Shown: positions 18,371 through 32,800 of the stretch, in pieces | Layout: each line of letters begins with the position of its first letter | Position numbering within the stretch: the stretch's first letter is position 1 | NCBI RefSeq assembly: GCF_014805685.1 | Contig: NC_060893.1 | Location: forward strand, 14,436,773 to 14,500,772 | Source: Silurus meridionalis | Taxonomy: Eukaryota > Chordata > Actinopteri > Siluriformes > Siluridae | Direction of reading: 5' to 3' | Length of the DNA: 64,000 bases | Position numbers and translations under genes: made by a program | The notes under the pieces: generated by a model | What the model was told of the DNA's origin: nothing | The model's database searches: none | Seen by the model: the letters and a program-made list of their open reading frames with translations, nothing else

Positions 18371-19096
18371 AGTCCCCTGGTGGTTTAGTGGTTAAGACGC
18401 AGCGCTCCCACCGCTGCGACCCGGGTTGACACTTGTCGCGGCGCCATGGACACGCCCTTTAACGTACGCTAAAGATCTTCACAATTCACTAGCGCAAACG
18501 TCTTACGATAAGAATGGCCCAAAAAAAAGGGGATGGCAATACATGTCTAGGAGTAGTTCATTGCAAAGTAAAACATGTCACTTCCTTTTGCCAGCAGGTG
18601 GCGCTATGACTAGTACTAAATATGGAAATGTAGATCTGGTCAGATCAGGAGTCTTATCAATCATGTGAAGTTTGGGGCAGATTGGACATTGTATGTCCGA
18701 GTTATAACAACTTCCGTTTTCGTGGCGAATCGTCAAAATTTGTCAGACCGCCAAGGACACGCCCTCTGACGAAAACTCTAGATCTTCGCAATTTAACATT
18801 GCAAAGGCCTTTAGATTATGCGTGCCAAATTTGGTGTTGATCTGAACAAATCTCTAGGAGGAGTTCGTTAAAATACGACATGTGCGAATGGCAAAATCGA
18901 CCAAAATCGACACCGCTGCGACCCGATTCCCGGTCAGGGAACCTTCCCCAGCCACTCACCGAGCAGTGCCGGTCCCAAGCCCGGATAAATTGGGGAGGGT
19001 TGCGTTAGGAAGGGCATCCAGCGTAAAAACATGTGCCAAATCAAACGTGCGGAGGATCCGCTGTGGCGACCCCTAACGGGAGAAGCCGAAAGAAAG
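18371..19096 (+). mobile_element. tRNA-derived SINE split by a nested insertion
   Basis: The head CCCTGGTGGTTTAGTGGTTA resembles tRNA-Glu A-box sequence, and the tail GATCCGCTGTGGCGACCCCT is shared with the LINE fragments. The body is interrupted at about 18425-18900 by unrelated DNA. A repeat CACCGCTGCGACCCG occurs at both junctions. Confidence 0.7.
18425..18910. mobile_element. Element nested in the SINE
   Basis: About 480 bp inserted with a 15-bp duplication. It holds two diverged copies of a GACACGCCCT...AGATCTTC segment (18449 and 18756) and CACTTCCTTTTGCCAGCAGG. The family is not identified; there is no open frame of note. Confidence 0.5.
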
Positions 19097-19190
19097 TTAA
19101 TATAATATAATATTACAATTATAATATTATATTATATTATATTATATTATATTATATTATATTATATTAGATTAGATTAGATTAGATTCC
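19097..19190. repeat. (TATTA)n-type AT-rich simple repeat
   Basis: Pentamer-like ATATT/ATTAG repeats. Similar repeats at 18320-18370 flank the SINE on the other side. Confidence 0.75.
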
Positions 19191-19360
19191 TTGGCAATTG
19201 TAATTATAACAAGTATTTTTATATAAACCAAGGCACCAATACTAATTTAAATAAAGGATAATACTAAAAAGATTAAGAAGATTTGTACTTGTACTAATGT
19301 ACTTAAAAAAAAAAAAATTTGTTTATTCTATTATTTTGGCATATATGTGATTTGCAATGA

Positions 19361-19585
19361 GGTCCCCTGGTGGTCTAGTGGTTAAGACGCAGCGCTCCCA
19401 CCGCTTCAACCCGGGTTCGTTTCCCGGTCAGGGAACCAACCCCAGCCACTCTCAGTGCCGGTCCCAAGCCCGGATAAATTGGGGAGGGTTGCGTTAGGAA
19501 GGGCATCCAGCGTAAAAACATGTGCCAAATCAAACATGCGGAGGATCCGCTGTGGCGACCCCTAATGGGAGAAGCCGAAAGAAAG
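19361..19585 (+). mobile_element. Intact tRNA-derived SINE copy
   Basis: Uninterrupted 225-bp copy of the SINE at 18371, with GGTTCGTTTCCCGG as B box and the LINE-type tail. It is directly joined to a second SINE family in opposite orientation. Confidence 0.72.
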
Positions 19586-19842
19586 TTTTATATGTAGAAT
19601 AGCCTTTATTTGTCACATATACATTACAGCACAGTGAAATTTGTTCTTCGCATATCCCAGCTTGCTTAGAAGCTGGGGTCAGAGCGCAGGGTCAGCCATG
19701 ATACGGCACCCCTGGAGCATAGAGGGTTAAGGGCCATAAGGGGCTCAAGGGCCCAAGAGTGGAAGCTTGGCGATACCGGGGCTTGAACCCCCGACCTTCC
19801 GATCGGTAACCCAGCGCCTTAACCGCTAGAGCTACCACTCAT
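19586..19842 (-). mobile_element. Second tRNA-derived SINE family
   Basis: The - strand starts GAGTGGTAGCTCTAGCGG, with the B box GGGGGTTCAAGCCCC; the 3' part is AAATTTCACTGTGCTGTAA. The same family recurs at 31340-31543. A 12-bp repeat TGATTTGCAATG flanks the pair of SINEs (19348-19359 and 19843-19854). Confidence 0.65.
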
Positions 19843-20469
19843 TGATTTGCAATGCATATATAATATACAAGTGAATAATAATAAAAAAACGTATAAAATA
19901 TTAATAACATACATAGTGTAATACTGACACAGAGTGTGTTCTGTCTAATAGTTCCTCATTTTTTTTAACAGAGCCATTTTTGAGTGTAATATTAAACTGT
20001 GTTAGGATGTCGAAACATCAAAAATGAACTTCCCTTCATTGCCAAAACTACCAGGAAGATATAGAAAAAAACTTATTCTGCTGTTTCTTCCTTTTTCATT
20101 GTGTCATGTGAGATTTTGTAAGGGAAATTCTAAACTCTCTGGATCACTAACTAGGTTACATTTTAATGATCTAGAGAATGCTGAGTTAATTATCTAAAGA
20201 AAGTCAAATACTTTGCAACCTTGGGTGCCACTCTCTTTCATGATAAAAGTTATGTTGATTATCAAGCTGCAAAGACAAAAAAATTCAATTCAATGACTAA
20301 TGTGAGTTTCTTAAAGTCTTTTATATTAAATTTTCTTTAATAATATATCATGATTCATTGAAAAAGTTTTTAAAATTGTTTTTTTTAAGCAGTGACCAGA
20401 CCTGTTTCTTTAACGTTAATGTATGCACACTTCCTTTTGGCACAATAATGTTGCCTTATGCATGCTATA

Positions 20470-20733
20470 TGTCACGAGTGGATCAAGAGTTGGAAACCAG
20501 AGTACAGGCAAACGCTTTATTCATCTCAGTACACGAGGCAGAAGCTTAAGTATAAGCAAAGACCGGAAAGTGGGTATAATCCGTAATGTGGGAAGTCCAG
20601 GGATGATCGCTAGTGTGAACCGTAGATCAGATGGTGAGCAAGTGGAAATGGGGGCCTTATGAAGGGGAGAGTAGATTGGAGACAGATGAAGGTGATTAGT
20701 AGCAAGTAATGTATGTGAAAAAGACAGGACCCA
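20470..20733 (-). mobile_element. Possible LTR fragment
   Basis: Starts TGTCACGAG, with a - strand AATAAA (TTTATT at about 20517), a layout like the LTRs at 4.9 and 6.8 kb. The ends are uncertain and no partner LTR is seen. Confidence 0.3.
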
Positions 20734-23459
20734 ACGGTAATGATGTATCAAAGTGCATTATTGTGATTTATTCAGTTTTAAACTTTTGTTTGTCTCAAAA
20801 ATAAAGAATGTAGTCTAGAAACAGTGAATTCTCAATTGTATACAACTGCGGTTTTATTATTTATGCACATACAGTACAAATCAGTCCGAATCTTAACTAA
20901 ATGCTAGTACCACTTATTTGTTTGTTCTTTGGAATAGTGTTTGTGCCTAAGATCTATGTTTAGAGGAAACCCAGTTTGCAGAGAGAGGAGAGGAACTGGT
21001 CTTTATTGCAGCCTAATGAACTCTCTAGAGCAGACGCACCCTCACCCATAGGGAAAAGCCTTGTGACAATACCACAAAATACTTCACTTTGTCATATATG
21101 TGGGTCAGTAAGGGGTGTAGGTCTGACTGAGAGGTGATAGTCGATAAGCAGCTGATTTAGATCGACTCTGCAAACCAACAAAGTGACAAATACATGTTGT
21201 GTTTGTTTTTCTACATCCGCTGTTTGTGCATAATTAGAACAATTTCAATTCTCTGTAAATAGAACAAACCACATGGGACAGAAACGACAGCACAAGGATT
21301 CTGTACCCCATGAGAAGAGGTAATTACGTTGAACTGGGATGTTAGAAGGCGTTTCTGGATTTATACAGGAAGTTTGGTTTAATACTGTGGTAAAGCAGTT
21401 GTGAGAGTGTGTTGTGAGGTCAGTATTCAAATCTGACAATGCATGTTTGCTGTTTGTATATATTTAGTACAAATAATTTCATCCACAGACTATAGGATTT
21501 GGCATATTATAGCAAAACCTAAGCTGTAATACTGACTGAGAGCCAGATTTGAATAATAATAATTTAGATAAGAGTCTATCTGGACAATTATACTGGTTAA
21601 TTTAGCACCAGGGATTATATTCATTCCCCACTGTTAACATTTTTTTCCTGCTCAATTATTTTTCGAAAAACAAGATTATATTCAATGTATCTAAAAAACA
21701 AGAACATAATGAATAACAGGTAGTAATAATAATCTTTACTGTAACTATTAACATTTCAAAGCTTTGCACGTCAGCAAAAGTAAAATAAATACCTTCATAC
21801 TGTTCAGTTTTCTTTTAAAGGAAGTTAGAGTATGAGGAAATAAGAGTGAGCTTCTAAAATCATATACATAAAACACCTTTTTCATCTCCAGTTTTGATGT
21901 TACAGAATTACCATCATATGATGCTGCCCTTGTTTATACCCAGGTGCTTGTTGTTTCATTTGTCCCAACACTTTGCTTCAAGCTTCTTGTTTAGCTAGGG
22001 GTCTAACTAATCTTTCTATTATTATCTTACAGTTATCCAATTCATTTGTGGAAAAATTACTCACAGTATTTGCTGCACTGTCATTTATTTTCCATATACA
22101 TGTTTATTAAGTTTTTAGCATTACATTCCAGAAATAGTCCTGCAATCCTTTAAAGCTGTCTGATAGGATAAAGCATTGAAATCCCCCAAAACACAAACAA
22201 ACTATAAAACTGAATATTGCAGGCGGTTCTCTTCTATTGCACTATTGTGATAGAACAACTTTGTCAGCAAATCGAGATAGAGCCATAACTGCAATTTTTA
22301 TAAGTAAGTTAAACAAATGTGGGAAACCAGAAGAAAAGAACTGAAGCCACAGGGTTAATGACCTTTAATAAACGTATCATTACAGTATATTAGTCATACC
22401 CATAACAGTTACCTAAAATACCTATGTTTTAATATATAATTAATAGCAAAACATCCCAAAATATAAAACAATGCCTACTACATAGAGTGCTTTTTTAGAG
22501 ATTCTGGGGAAATGTGAAATTGTAAGTGCAAAACTGCATTGTCTTCAAGTGTATCATTTGAATCACAAGAAATATACTGGCCATATTTGTTTGTTTTACA
22601 CATAATTCTTTTGTGAACTTTGAATACGAATTGCATTCCAGTGATCAGTGATCATGTCTGCAGAGTTGCTGGGACTTTCTCGGGGGTGTTTGTGCAGTTA
22701 TGTATAGTATGTGGGGTTATATAAGCAGTCAAAATGGGTCATTTTGACCAGCAGTAGCGATAGTGGAACAGGAAGTGTTGTGCACTGTTAAACAGCAGAA
22801 AGAAATGCTGTAAACGTAGTGTTTTTTCTATTTTGGCTGCTTGGTGATTTGAATAATCTAGATAAAATCTTACTATAAAAAAGAGACCACAACAACAAAA
22901 TGAACTCATGTTAGAAGTCTGCCATTGTTCGTTTTATTGTTAATTATTTTAGTTAGTTATTTCTTACATTTAGGAATTGATCATAACTTACGTGTTATTT
23001 TTGTTCATCAAAATGAGTGAAAAGGCATAGAAAGGCATCTTCAGCGGCTCAGATAAACATGGTGGTACAAGATTTCTGTTGTTCTTTAAAACGAAACCTA
23101 TGCTTTGATCATAAGGGCAATCTAGTTCGGTCTCATTCTCTTTTTCATATAGAGGAGCGACAATTATTGACTTTATTAAACATTAGATGGATGAAATGAA
23201 AAACACAGCACTATAATCTAGGTCACCTCTGACTTCTTTTCGGTGGTCTATCAAAACGTTTTGTTTTTTTTTCTTTTGTTGAACATGCATATGGCCTAAC
23301 TTCCTTTTTAGCTGTGTAAAAGCCACAAACGCTATTCATAGTGGAGACACAGACAGGCAGATTGTACTGTCAGCTCAGTAGGCCTGTAGTGAGGAGGCGG
23401 AACTACTGCACAGGGCCATCACAAGTGGCTGCTGGTGCCTGATGGCTGCAGCTCCACCC
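20734..23459. other. Intergenic upstream of gene B, no gene recognised
   Basis: AT-rich, with no coherent open frame, RNA gene or clear repeat. The upstream regulatory region of gene B may lie here, but no element can be named. Confidence 0.4.
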
Positions 23460-23639
23460 AGTTCATTGTACATTCTAAAACTTTCTTCCTTAACCTCACT
23501 CTATCTTCCTGAGACATCGCGAACTTCCCTAAGCAGAGAGTGACTGCAAGTTTGGGGTTTCTTTTGCTTTCTTTTTGTTTTGTTTATAATTATTATTATT
23601 ATTTATTAGCGCACTTTAAAAAGAAAAAAAACAACATTA

Positions 23640-23750
23640 CCGCAACTGGAAGCGTCTTGCGCTCGGAGCGCAGCGTCCTCATAAAAAGAGGTCAGACTTT
23701 TTAACGGGACATATGTAGCTTTAGCGCTCAGCAGGACCCAAACCGGCATC
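23640..23750 (+). promoter_or_regulatory. Probable core promoter / 5' UTR of gene B
   Basis: A local GC- and CpG-richer patch (GCGCTCGGAGCGCAGCG) in otherwise AT-rich DNA. A TATA-like ATAAAAAG lies at 23681-23688, 63-70 nt before the ATG. The transcription start cannot be fixed. Confidence 0.4.
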
Positions 23751-23816
23751 ATGACACGGCATTCATTACCAATCCTCCTCTTCGCGACTCTCCTAAGCCT
23801 GTGTCTAAATGATCAG
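23751..23816 (+). CDS. Gene B exon 1, signal peptide
   Basis: ATG with GGCATC before it; 22 codons MTRHSLPILLFATLLSLCLN-DQ; strong donor CAGGTGAGT; phase 0. A hydrophobic core follows a basic N-terminus, as in a secretory signal. It is followed by a 16,064-bp intron. Confidence 0.75.
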
Positions 23817-26800
23817 GTGAGTAGCCCTAACAAAAGAAAAAAAGTAATCTGGAAGTTATATTTCGGGGGGGAAAGTTTGACCTTATAGAAAGTGAGTGAG
23901 TGACGGTCACTGCAGGGCTGAAACTGTGCACCTGTTCCACCAGGTACAGTGCTGCACTACTCTAATAGCTCACCAGTGTCCATGGAAAAGTTACTCATTT
24001 CCAGACTTGGAGAAAAGAAGAATGTATACTGTTAAGGCAATAGAATTTATTTTAAACGATTAAAATGTAGACTTTTTTTAGTATTTAGATGTTTTTTTTT
24101 CTCTTTTGTTGTTACATTTAAGTGTAAATGACAGTTAAAAAAAAATGCTTTACAATTTATTTTCTTTAATAACAACATGACCATAGTGTAGCACATCTTC
24201 TGGATGCAGACCTTTAATCTATACGAGAAACAGAAGACAGTGTACATGTTCAGAGTGGAGATATATTACCAGCTCTGTGCTGTATCCAACCCATGGCTGA
24301 GATTAAAATGAAGTGTCCTAAAGGTACAGCTGAAAGTAGCTACATAGCTGTATTTGTTTTTAATGTTATAATTAACATAAACATAAGCAAACATTTTTAT
24401 ACTAATGACATTCTTAGTCCAGGACTTCAATCGAAAAAGGCGTTTTCCAAAAATTCGAAATGTATATGATACTTTGTAAATCACAATATTAAAAAAATTG
24501 CTTATACATGTTAACTCAAAATTCGCAATGTGCGTAAATGCAGCAGCTTCAGAAACATTACATATTTACTTGTCCCCCAGTGAGCTGGTGATTTTAGACA
24601 TTTGTTGGTCTTTGCTATGGATAGAACTTGTAAAACACTAGATCTTACATGAAGTGTTCATGTCATTGTAGGTAATTGTTGAAGGTTATATAAATGCACT
24701 TTAAAATACGGGAAGTGAAATATTTTAATTCAGCGGTTGCTTTATCAAGGCCTGATCTTGCAAATTAGTGTATGATCATTTTCCAGTAACACTTAATTGT
24801 GTTATACAGAGCCTCTTGTTCAATTACTTTTTTTTATCAAAACGTCTGTTTTGTTTAGTGTGGAAACATTATAGAGTTGATAACAAAAAAATGCACATAA
24901 AACTGTTTCCTGCGGCCAACAGGAAATGCCTCGAGATAAAATAATCACTTGATCATAAATTAAGCTAAATCATTTTATCTGAAGTTGCTGATTTTACTGG
25001 GAAATTGTCAGTTTTATTCATCTGTGTACAGATGATTGTTGTAGGCTACTAGGATTTTAGTTACTTCACAAAAAGTTGTCATTTATGTGATGTGTTCTTG
25101 ACTGAAGAAGTACACCTCAGCTTTTTTTTAAGTTACAGGATGTCATTGTCTTGCCTTGAAATCGCATTGCTTATTTGCAGCATTATTCAGCAAGAATTAA
25201 CAGTGAAACTGTGTCAAAGCATTGGCCTCTCTGAACAGATGATTTGAGTTCACTGGGGTGTGTGTCTAAAATCTCAAGTCTACATTTCTTTCCTGCTATT
25301 CTTCTCATGCTTGATTGTTTGGCTCAATAGAGATGCATGCCCTAATACCAGTAAGTTAATGTATTTAGTATGTCAAAGTGTAAAAAGGCATATGTGGGTG
25401 TAGCAAGTGTAAAACTACAAAAAAAAACTTGCTTTAGTTGCCGGTAAATGGTTGACAGTTGAAGGACAAATGTCATTATGTTTGTGAATACTGAAATTAA
25501 TTTCTTCTTGAATTTGTAAATATAATATATAATGAAAATATAGCAAAAGTAATGTACTTGTTCCTCTAAATGCATCATAATATGGTATGGCAATCCGTTT
25601 ACATTTACTGAATATTTTACATTTATTTCAAAGTCTCTAATGTTTGAATATTGAGCAGTCATGCTGATAAGGTCAACGCAGACATTATTAATTTTGTATG
25701 GAAAAAAGCATTTTCCTATGCAATGACAATAACAGCTTTTTGTCTCAGAAAAATTAGATACCCTTATAATTCCAAGATCTCGCTTTACATTTACTTGAAA
25801 GACTAAAAAGACTTTTTTGTTGTCTTCCTTGTCTATTTAGGAAACACAGGCTCATGCAAATGCATAGCTTTAGTCTAAAGAAGATACTAAGAGTGCAATT
25901 TCAGGAACAGGATTGAGTGCTGTCATTAGTGAAAATTAAAGGAAATATTTAATACACAAGATGTTGCTCAGTTAAGGACAGACATCCCATTATGGGTGTA
26001 TTTTGGAGAGGATTTGAATCCACCACAGCTCTGGCCATGTTATTTAAAGAATGACTAAGTGAACATTATAGTGTTTTTTTTACTTACATATTCACTGTGT
26101 GCTTTTTTTATATGCATGATGAGTGCCAGATAAGGTGCTAATTTGAAAGGATGTCCTAAAGTCTAAAGTTTTATGAAAAATGTTTAAGTTTTAAATCCTC
26201 ACTTACAAGGAGCCAGTGAATTGAACACACCAGTGGTATGACCTGGCCTTCTGGCTTAAATGCGACAACTTGATGGTACATGCAGGAGGACTGGACAGGG
26301 CCTAGTTTCAGTAGTTGTCATAATTCATTTGATCTGTTTCTGTAGTATAAAGTCAAAGCAGTCTTTTCATTTCCATATTGGCATTTCCTTGGGCGTAACA
26401 GATACTGAGTAACCCATAATGTGGCCATTTGAAGTCAGAAACAATGCTACACTGCTTTGCATAAGCCTATGTGAAAGGTTGGTTTACATGGAATCCAACA
26501 TCATTAAAGTATGACAATGTGTGCTAATGCTTATATCTTTAAATCAGCATGCATTCTCAGAACAGTATATATTGTAAACAGTTTGTTAACAGTTGTATTA
26601 CGAGGAGAAAGAGTCATTGTATTATTATTTGTCAATGAAGCAAATTAAAAAGTTCAAGGCTGGGGTCAGGGAACAGTCAGGGAACTGGCATATCAAAAAT
26701 CAGGGTCCAGATAGGTACATAGTGTGATGAGGAAAGAACAAGGAAATGAATTACTCAGTATAGCAGCTCAGCATTGCAGATTTACATATGCATGACTTCT

Positions 26801-29800
26801 CAAGGAACAGAGCAGAAGCATGTAGCCTAAAATGAGAGGTGAAAAAAGGAAGCTGCCTGGCTAACTACAGACATGATTGTACAAGGTCCAAAAGCAACCA
26901 GCTTTACACGATCAAGAAAAAAATGGTTTTGACTTGATTTTCAAATGTTTTTTTGTTAGGCTGCTTTTATGTGCCTTCCTTATTTGCATGAATATCTGAT
27001 AGTATCTCATTCCCACAGGGTTGTAATGATGCATTTTCCATTTGTAGCATGGAAATTTCCCCGTTGGTAGAACAGCTGATGGGGTTAAAATCTACTTTAA
27101 TTTGTAGTGTTGTGCCTCGATCACAGAACATTGGTCTTGTTTTATAATGAAAAGAGATTTGTTGATTTAGACTGCTTGAATAATTAACATTAATGGAGAG
27201 TTCCTTCCACAGTTCAATTTCTGCCTGTTTCAGGTGGCTGGTTAAAACACAGGACTCATTGCACTTTTTATCTATCGTCTTTATGAATAATAGGAAAGGC
27301 AGTAACAGTGCTATTTATAATGATATGAATAAGCGAATGAGCCGGGTCTCTTTATTTACCGAGCTGTACAGTATGTGAAACCGACCATAGATATTTTTAG
27401 ACTACGATTTTTGCATGTCATGATACTGTCATTGTATGAATTTACTATTACTTTTAAAAATGTACAGTATAGAAAAATATTTATACAATTATACCTATTA
27501 CCTATTTGACGTAACCCCTGCGATTTCCGGGGGACCACTGTATTTTAAAAAAAAGTTATTGGAAACCCTGGGAATTCTACTGAACAGCATACAACTGTAG
27601 CATGTATCTGTCAGATATTATAGACTAAGGAGGATGCAATTGCATCTGAAGTGACTTCATTGGGAAAAAGGCAGACAATTCCAAATCAGAAAACAGGTTT
27701 AGGTCAGGCAGTCAACGAAGAGGTCAGACTAGGTTAAGGCAGATAATTAAAAAAAAGAATTTGAGCATGAACAAATCCAGATAAACAGACACAGAGAACA
27801 AGCTCGAGATCATCATATGTGGCATAAACTGAGAGACTACTTTGCACTGTACAAGGAAACACAAACAATACAAACTAATGAAAGGATGATCTAAGTACTA
27901 AAGTCACATTAGTGATGGAACCAGTGTATGACAGAATAGAGGTGATTTAAGGATAGCAATGTATATATATAAACAAACATAGTGTATAGGGCAACATAAA
28001 ACGTCACAGTATGGAAGAACGTGCCATATCGATGTTGTGTGCTATTTATGCTGAACACCTCTGCATGCTGCGTGTAGCACAGTTTTAAATGTGACAGCTT
28101 TTCTTTTACTTTTTTACTCTTTAAGTGTTTATGCACTTATGAGTTTTATATCATACTTGTTTCATGTACAAATGCAAGGCGATACAGTTCCTTTATCGTC
28201 AGAAGAATATATCAGGGCGTGCCAATATAAATAACCTACTGACCACTGACAAAGCCATCCTACAGTCCTACATTAGCCTGACTTAATCCCATTGAAAACC
28301 TATGGATTTAAGATGAAATGTGAGGCAAGAAGGATCTAGAGAGATTCTGGACTGAGAAATGCCCCAGATTTCTTGCTTTATTTTCCCTGATCTTAAGTAT
28401 TACATGGAAAAGAAGTATATTTATGCTAGACAAGAGAGGCTAAATGCAGGAGGTTCCACTAAGTATGACATGTTTTATTCAAATGTAAGTCTTGTGACCA
28501 AAAGATTTTGGACACCTGCACATTAAACATACGTTCTTAGGTTCTTATTCCAGATTGACCTACAAATATGTAATGTATGTAAATGTCTCCAGGCCACTAT
28601 AAATATGTTTTTAAACTTGAACTTGATAAACAGCTGATATGAGTGTCCGCATTAACTTGTGTTTGATTCACCACAATATTGTACTGTATACAGGTTTGAC
28701 AGGTTCAGTTGCATGCTCCTGTTAGAGAAACAAAAGCAGTTTATTCAATTTCTCTAGGAAGCTTTGTTGATTATACAAAAACAAAGTGGTATAGAACACT
28801 CAATTCTTCCAGGAAGTTGGAATTACATTCCAGCTACTTTGTAATTAGTTATATTGGGAGTATGTGTCAAAGTCCTTGGTTGCAGTTCTTGGTCCTTGGC
28901 TGTTTGCTGTTTAAAATGTGTAATGTTTTAGAGATGAAGGACAATATAACCATTGTTGACTAATTTTTTAAGAACTGTATGATATTCCGTATCTCATTAT
29001 TCTGGTTTACATTATTTGGCCACACTATACAAAAATTCAGTGGGACAAGGGCCAGATCATTATGTTGTTGGCTAAATGAAGAGACACACACTTTGGAGTG
29101 TGACTGTATTAATTACATTTACTTTACTGACAGTCTAATACCTTCCCATTTTTTTTATGTTTTATTTGTATTTTTTTATATGTTGCAGGGTTGTATTGCA
29201 GTCTGTCAGCTCTAGGGTCAAAATGTGAATTGGTAATTCTTAATTGCCTCTTTTAGGTTAAATACAGAACCGAAGGGTTTGTTGTTTTTACAGGCAATTC
29301 TTAAAGTTTTATAGTTTTTTTTTATTTCAAGAGCCATGTAAATATTTTAAAGAAAAAAGGAGCTTTCTAAAAACATATCCATTATAGGAAACATTCCTCT
29401 ATTCAACGAAGCACTGAGAACACTAAATAGTGTTAGCATAAGAAACAATTACCATTCTACAGCACTTTTTCTCACCTAATGCTAGACCAGCATTGACAAA
29501 ACAATGCATCTAAAAATACTCAAGAAAAATATTCACAAGAATATAATTTGTCTATGTTGTACATACCGAAATCCAGTGATTGATAAATAAGGAAATTGGC
29601 TTGAAACACAGTAGGGTGTTTTTTTTAAAGACATTTGCATTGATGCACATTGGTGAGCACATGCCTGGAATTAAGGAAGTGGCTCTTCACTCAACCTGGG
29701 TAATGTGTTATGCATTAACCATCTCAAATACAAAATAATTCCCTTTTTTGTTGTAACACCTTTTAGCTCCCTAAAGTTGTAGCCCTATGAGAATAAAGTT

Positions 29801-32800
29801 GAAATTACAAGAATAAAGTCGTAGCACTATGACAATAACGGTGGAAATTTAAGAATTTTGAAAAACAGCCCTCCTCTTCGAATAGCATGCAGATATAACC
29901 ATCGATATACTTGGTTTCGACCACCGGTCACCATTTTAGACTGCACAATAGAGGGCGTTTCTGTCTGATATCGATGGTTACATCTGTGGGCTATTTAAAG
30001 AGGATATGCCAGCGTGCTATTGCTCAAATAGGTCAAGAGGTTTTTCTGTACAGTTAAATTAGCGCATCCGTTTCTTTGCAGCACGACGACAAACTGTTCT
30101 CGCAACGTGTTCAAGGTAACACGCACAGTGACAGGAGTCTTCTCACACCAACATTTAATCAACAGTGGTCACTAATGTTTGAATTTACGCTTTTTGCGTC
30201 GCAATACTGAATCATGAAAATGTGCTAAAGGAAATAAACATGAATCATTTATAATTATATAATTAATAAAGTGTAAATGTAAAAAAAAAAATTATATATT
30301 GTTCTGCATGCCCCGTGCTCTCTCCGTGCAGCGCGCAGTCTCACGTATAAAAACAGCACATGGCGTCAACAACATTTTCACAATACACTAGCAATTGTTT
30401 AAATATAAAAAAAAAATAACACATTAAGGTTATTTTGGTTTGAATGTCTGAGATTTTTTATAGTTTCACAAACAAAAGTAATGCTATTTTTTTATTCTAA
30501 AGAACAATGAATATCTGACAGAGAACACCAGGTACAGATCTTGGACCACCCTATATTCTTAGCTTATTATGCTCCTACATATTTTCGGGTTCAAATTGAG
30601 AGAATTTCCTTTGGTTTGTCTTCATGCTAACAATGCTGGTTTCCCTTGAATACATGTTTATGGTTATTATCAATAACAATGCATCTGCTATGACAGTATC
30701 ATTTTACTTTTTTGTGTTTTATTTCTTGTACTAGTTTTAATCTTGTACTAGTAATGTCTACTGCATCAGCCATTTATTCTAATTATAAAACTTATGCAAA
30801 AATATTAACAGATTATGGTCAGTGTAGTGTGGTCAGGGACAAATGTATGGGAATAATCTTAATTTTAATCCTTAATCCATCTTAATCCTCTTGTATCAAC
30901 ACTGCCCCAGCTCCCACTGCTCTAGCATCAACCTCTAACTGGTAAGAATCTGTAAAGTCTGGTGCCTTAAGCACAGACTCTTCACTTAACAGCACTTTAA
31001 CTCTCTGAAACACGTATTCACATGGTGCGGACCATAGAAAGGGAACCTTAGGGCTAAGCAAATGGGTAAGGATTAAAACAACTGTAGAAACGTTTTTGCA
31101 AAACCCTCTGTTATAACCTGCCATGCCTAATAATTCCTGTCTAGTTGTAAGAACAGGGAAGTTAACTATAGCCATTATCTTTTTACCAAATGGTCAGACT
31201 TGACCACTGCCCACCTGTTTTCCCAAATAGGTAACTGTGGCTTATGCTAAGTCACACTTAGTCAGATTTATTGGTAGTTGCTGACTTTTTGCCAGTTATC
31301 AGGGGAACATAACAATTGTGGTCATATAATAAAGGAGCAATTTATCTGTCATTACAGCACAGTGAAATTCTTTAAATATCTCAGTGATGTTAGGTAGCTG
31401 GAATAAGAGCATAGGGTCTGCCATGATACAATGTACCTGAAGCACAAAGGGTTAAGCAGCTTGGTTATACTGGGGCTTGAACCCATGACTTTCTGTAAAG
31501 TAAATTCACTAACCCAAAGCCTTAACCACTGAGCTACTAGGAATTTACCCATGAATGCCGAACCACATGTGTTTTCCATAGTCTGCAATGATTTAGTTGG
31601 CCAGCATACTAGATTCCCATAGGTTATGAAATTATGTTAGATTCCCATCTTTCATCTAGTCAACTGGAGTTTTTACTTGCCTGATATGCAAGCTAATGAA
31701 TGTATTATTTGTCCACCTCTGCTTTTGTGTTTAAATCTTGTGAATTTTCTGAATGATGAAAAACTGAAATTGAGATTAGGAAAACATCCTGTTCCAAAAA
31801 AATGTTTTGTAGACAATGGCGTAACAGGGTCAGTCGTTGTTGATGATATTACTTCAGCAAATTTCCCCAGTTACAAAAACACCATGACAGTACAGAAAAT
31901 TTTACTGGAAACAATAACCTTTTTCAATAGTAATTATAATACAATATAATATATTCAATAGACAATATAATACAATAGTCTTTTCAACTTCCTAATCGAA
32001 AGGTGAGGAAACTTAAAGTGAGAAGAATCGCTGAATTGTCTTAGAACAAGAAAACAGTTTCACAATAACAAAAAATCCAACATTAGTAAGCAGATGTATG
32101 GAGATCTAAAGAAGTAACCTTCTGTTGTTGGAGAATACGCACCCCATATTTTGCTAATGTGCTTTTCTGCTCATTGTTTTTTTAATGAGTGGTTATTTGA
32201 GTTACTCTTACCTTCATCAAGAACCAGTAAAAATGTTTCTTTTGTTCAGTTTACATTCACAGTATTTTCAGTTAATGGGGTGTTTTTTGTTTTTCACACT
32301 GTATTGTGAAAACTCTAAAGTTTCTTGAGTGTGAAAACATCCGAAAATCAATAGCTGTTTTAAATGTCTAAAAAGTCACCAACATCTATGTAATGGTTAG
32401 GAGGACTCCTTTTTCCTTATGCTGATGTTCAATCTAAAGTTTTTAACTTCAGACTGGTCTAAATAAAGCTCTTGTCCTCTAACTGTTTTTTTTTTTAACT
32501 GCTGCCAGATGATTAGCTGATTGGATAATTGGATTAATGAGCAGGACACAGGTGTTCCAATTAAATTATACATTAATTATATATCTATAAGAGGACTTTC
32601 CCAGGCAAGAACATTACACAGTGTTTGCATTCAGCTAATTAACAGCTCATTTATAATGGAAACAGCTAGGTTTAATTTCTTCTCAAATACAACAATGCTT
32701 TTAAGTCATTCTTTTTTTTATTTCATGCTAGCTAGAGGAAATTAAAAATTTTATTAATGATAAATTAAACAGACAAATAGGAAGAAGGACACCATATTTT

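Noticed and set aside
18371..18440. tRNA-Glu gene
   Set aside because: Only the head resembles a tRNA. The sequence continues into a SINE body and LINE tail, and the cloverleaf is not complete.
19770..19842. - strand tRNA gene
   Set aside because: It is the head of a dispersed SINE family with another copy at 31.3-31.5 kb.
9797..23750. Phosphatase exons belonging to gene A
   Set aside because: No frame with a phosphatase signature (such as HCSAG) or other conserved catalytic motif was found between the transmembrane exon and gene B.
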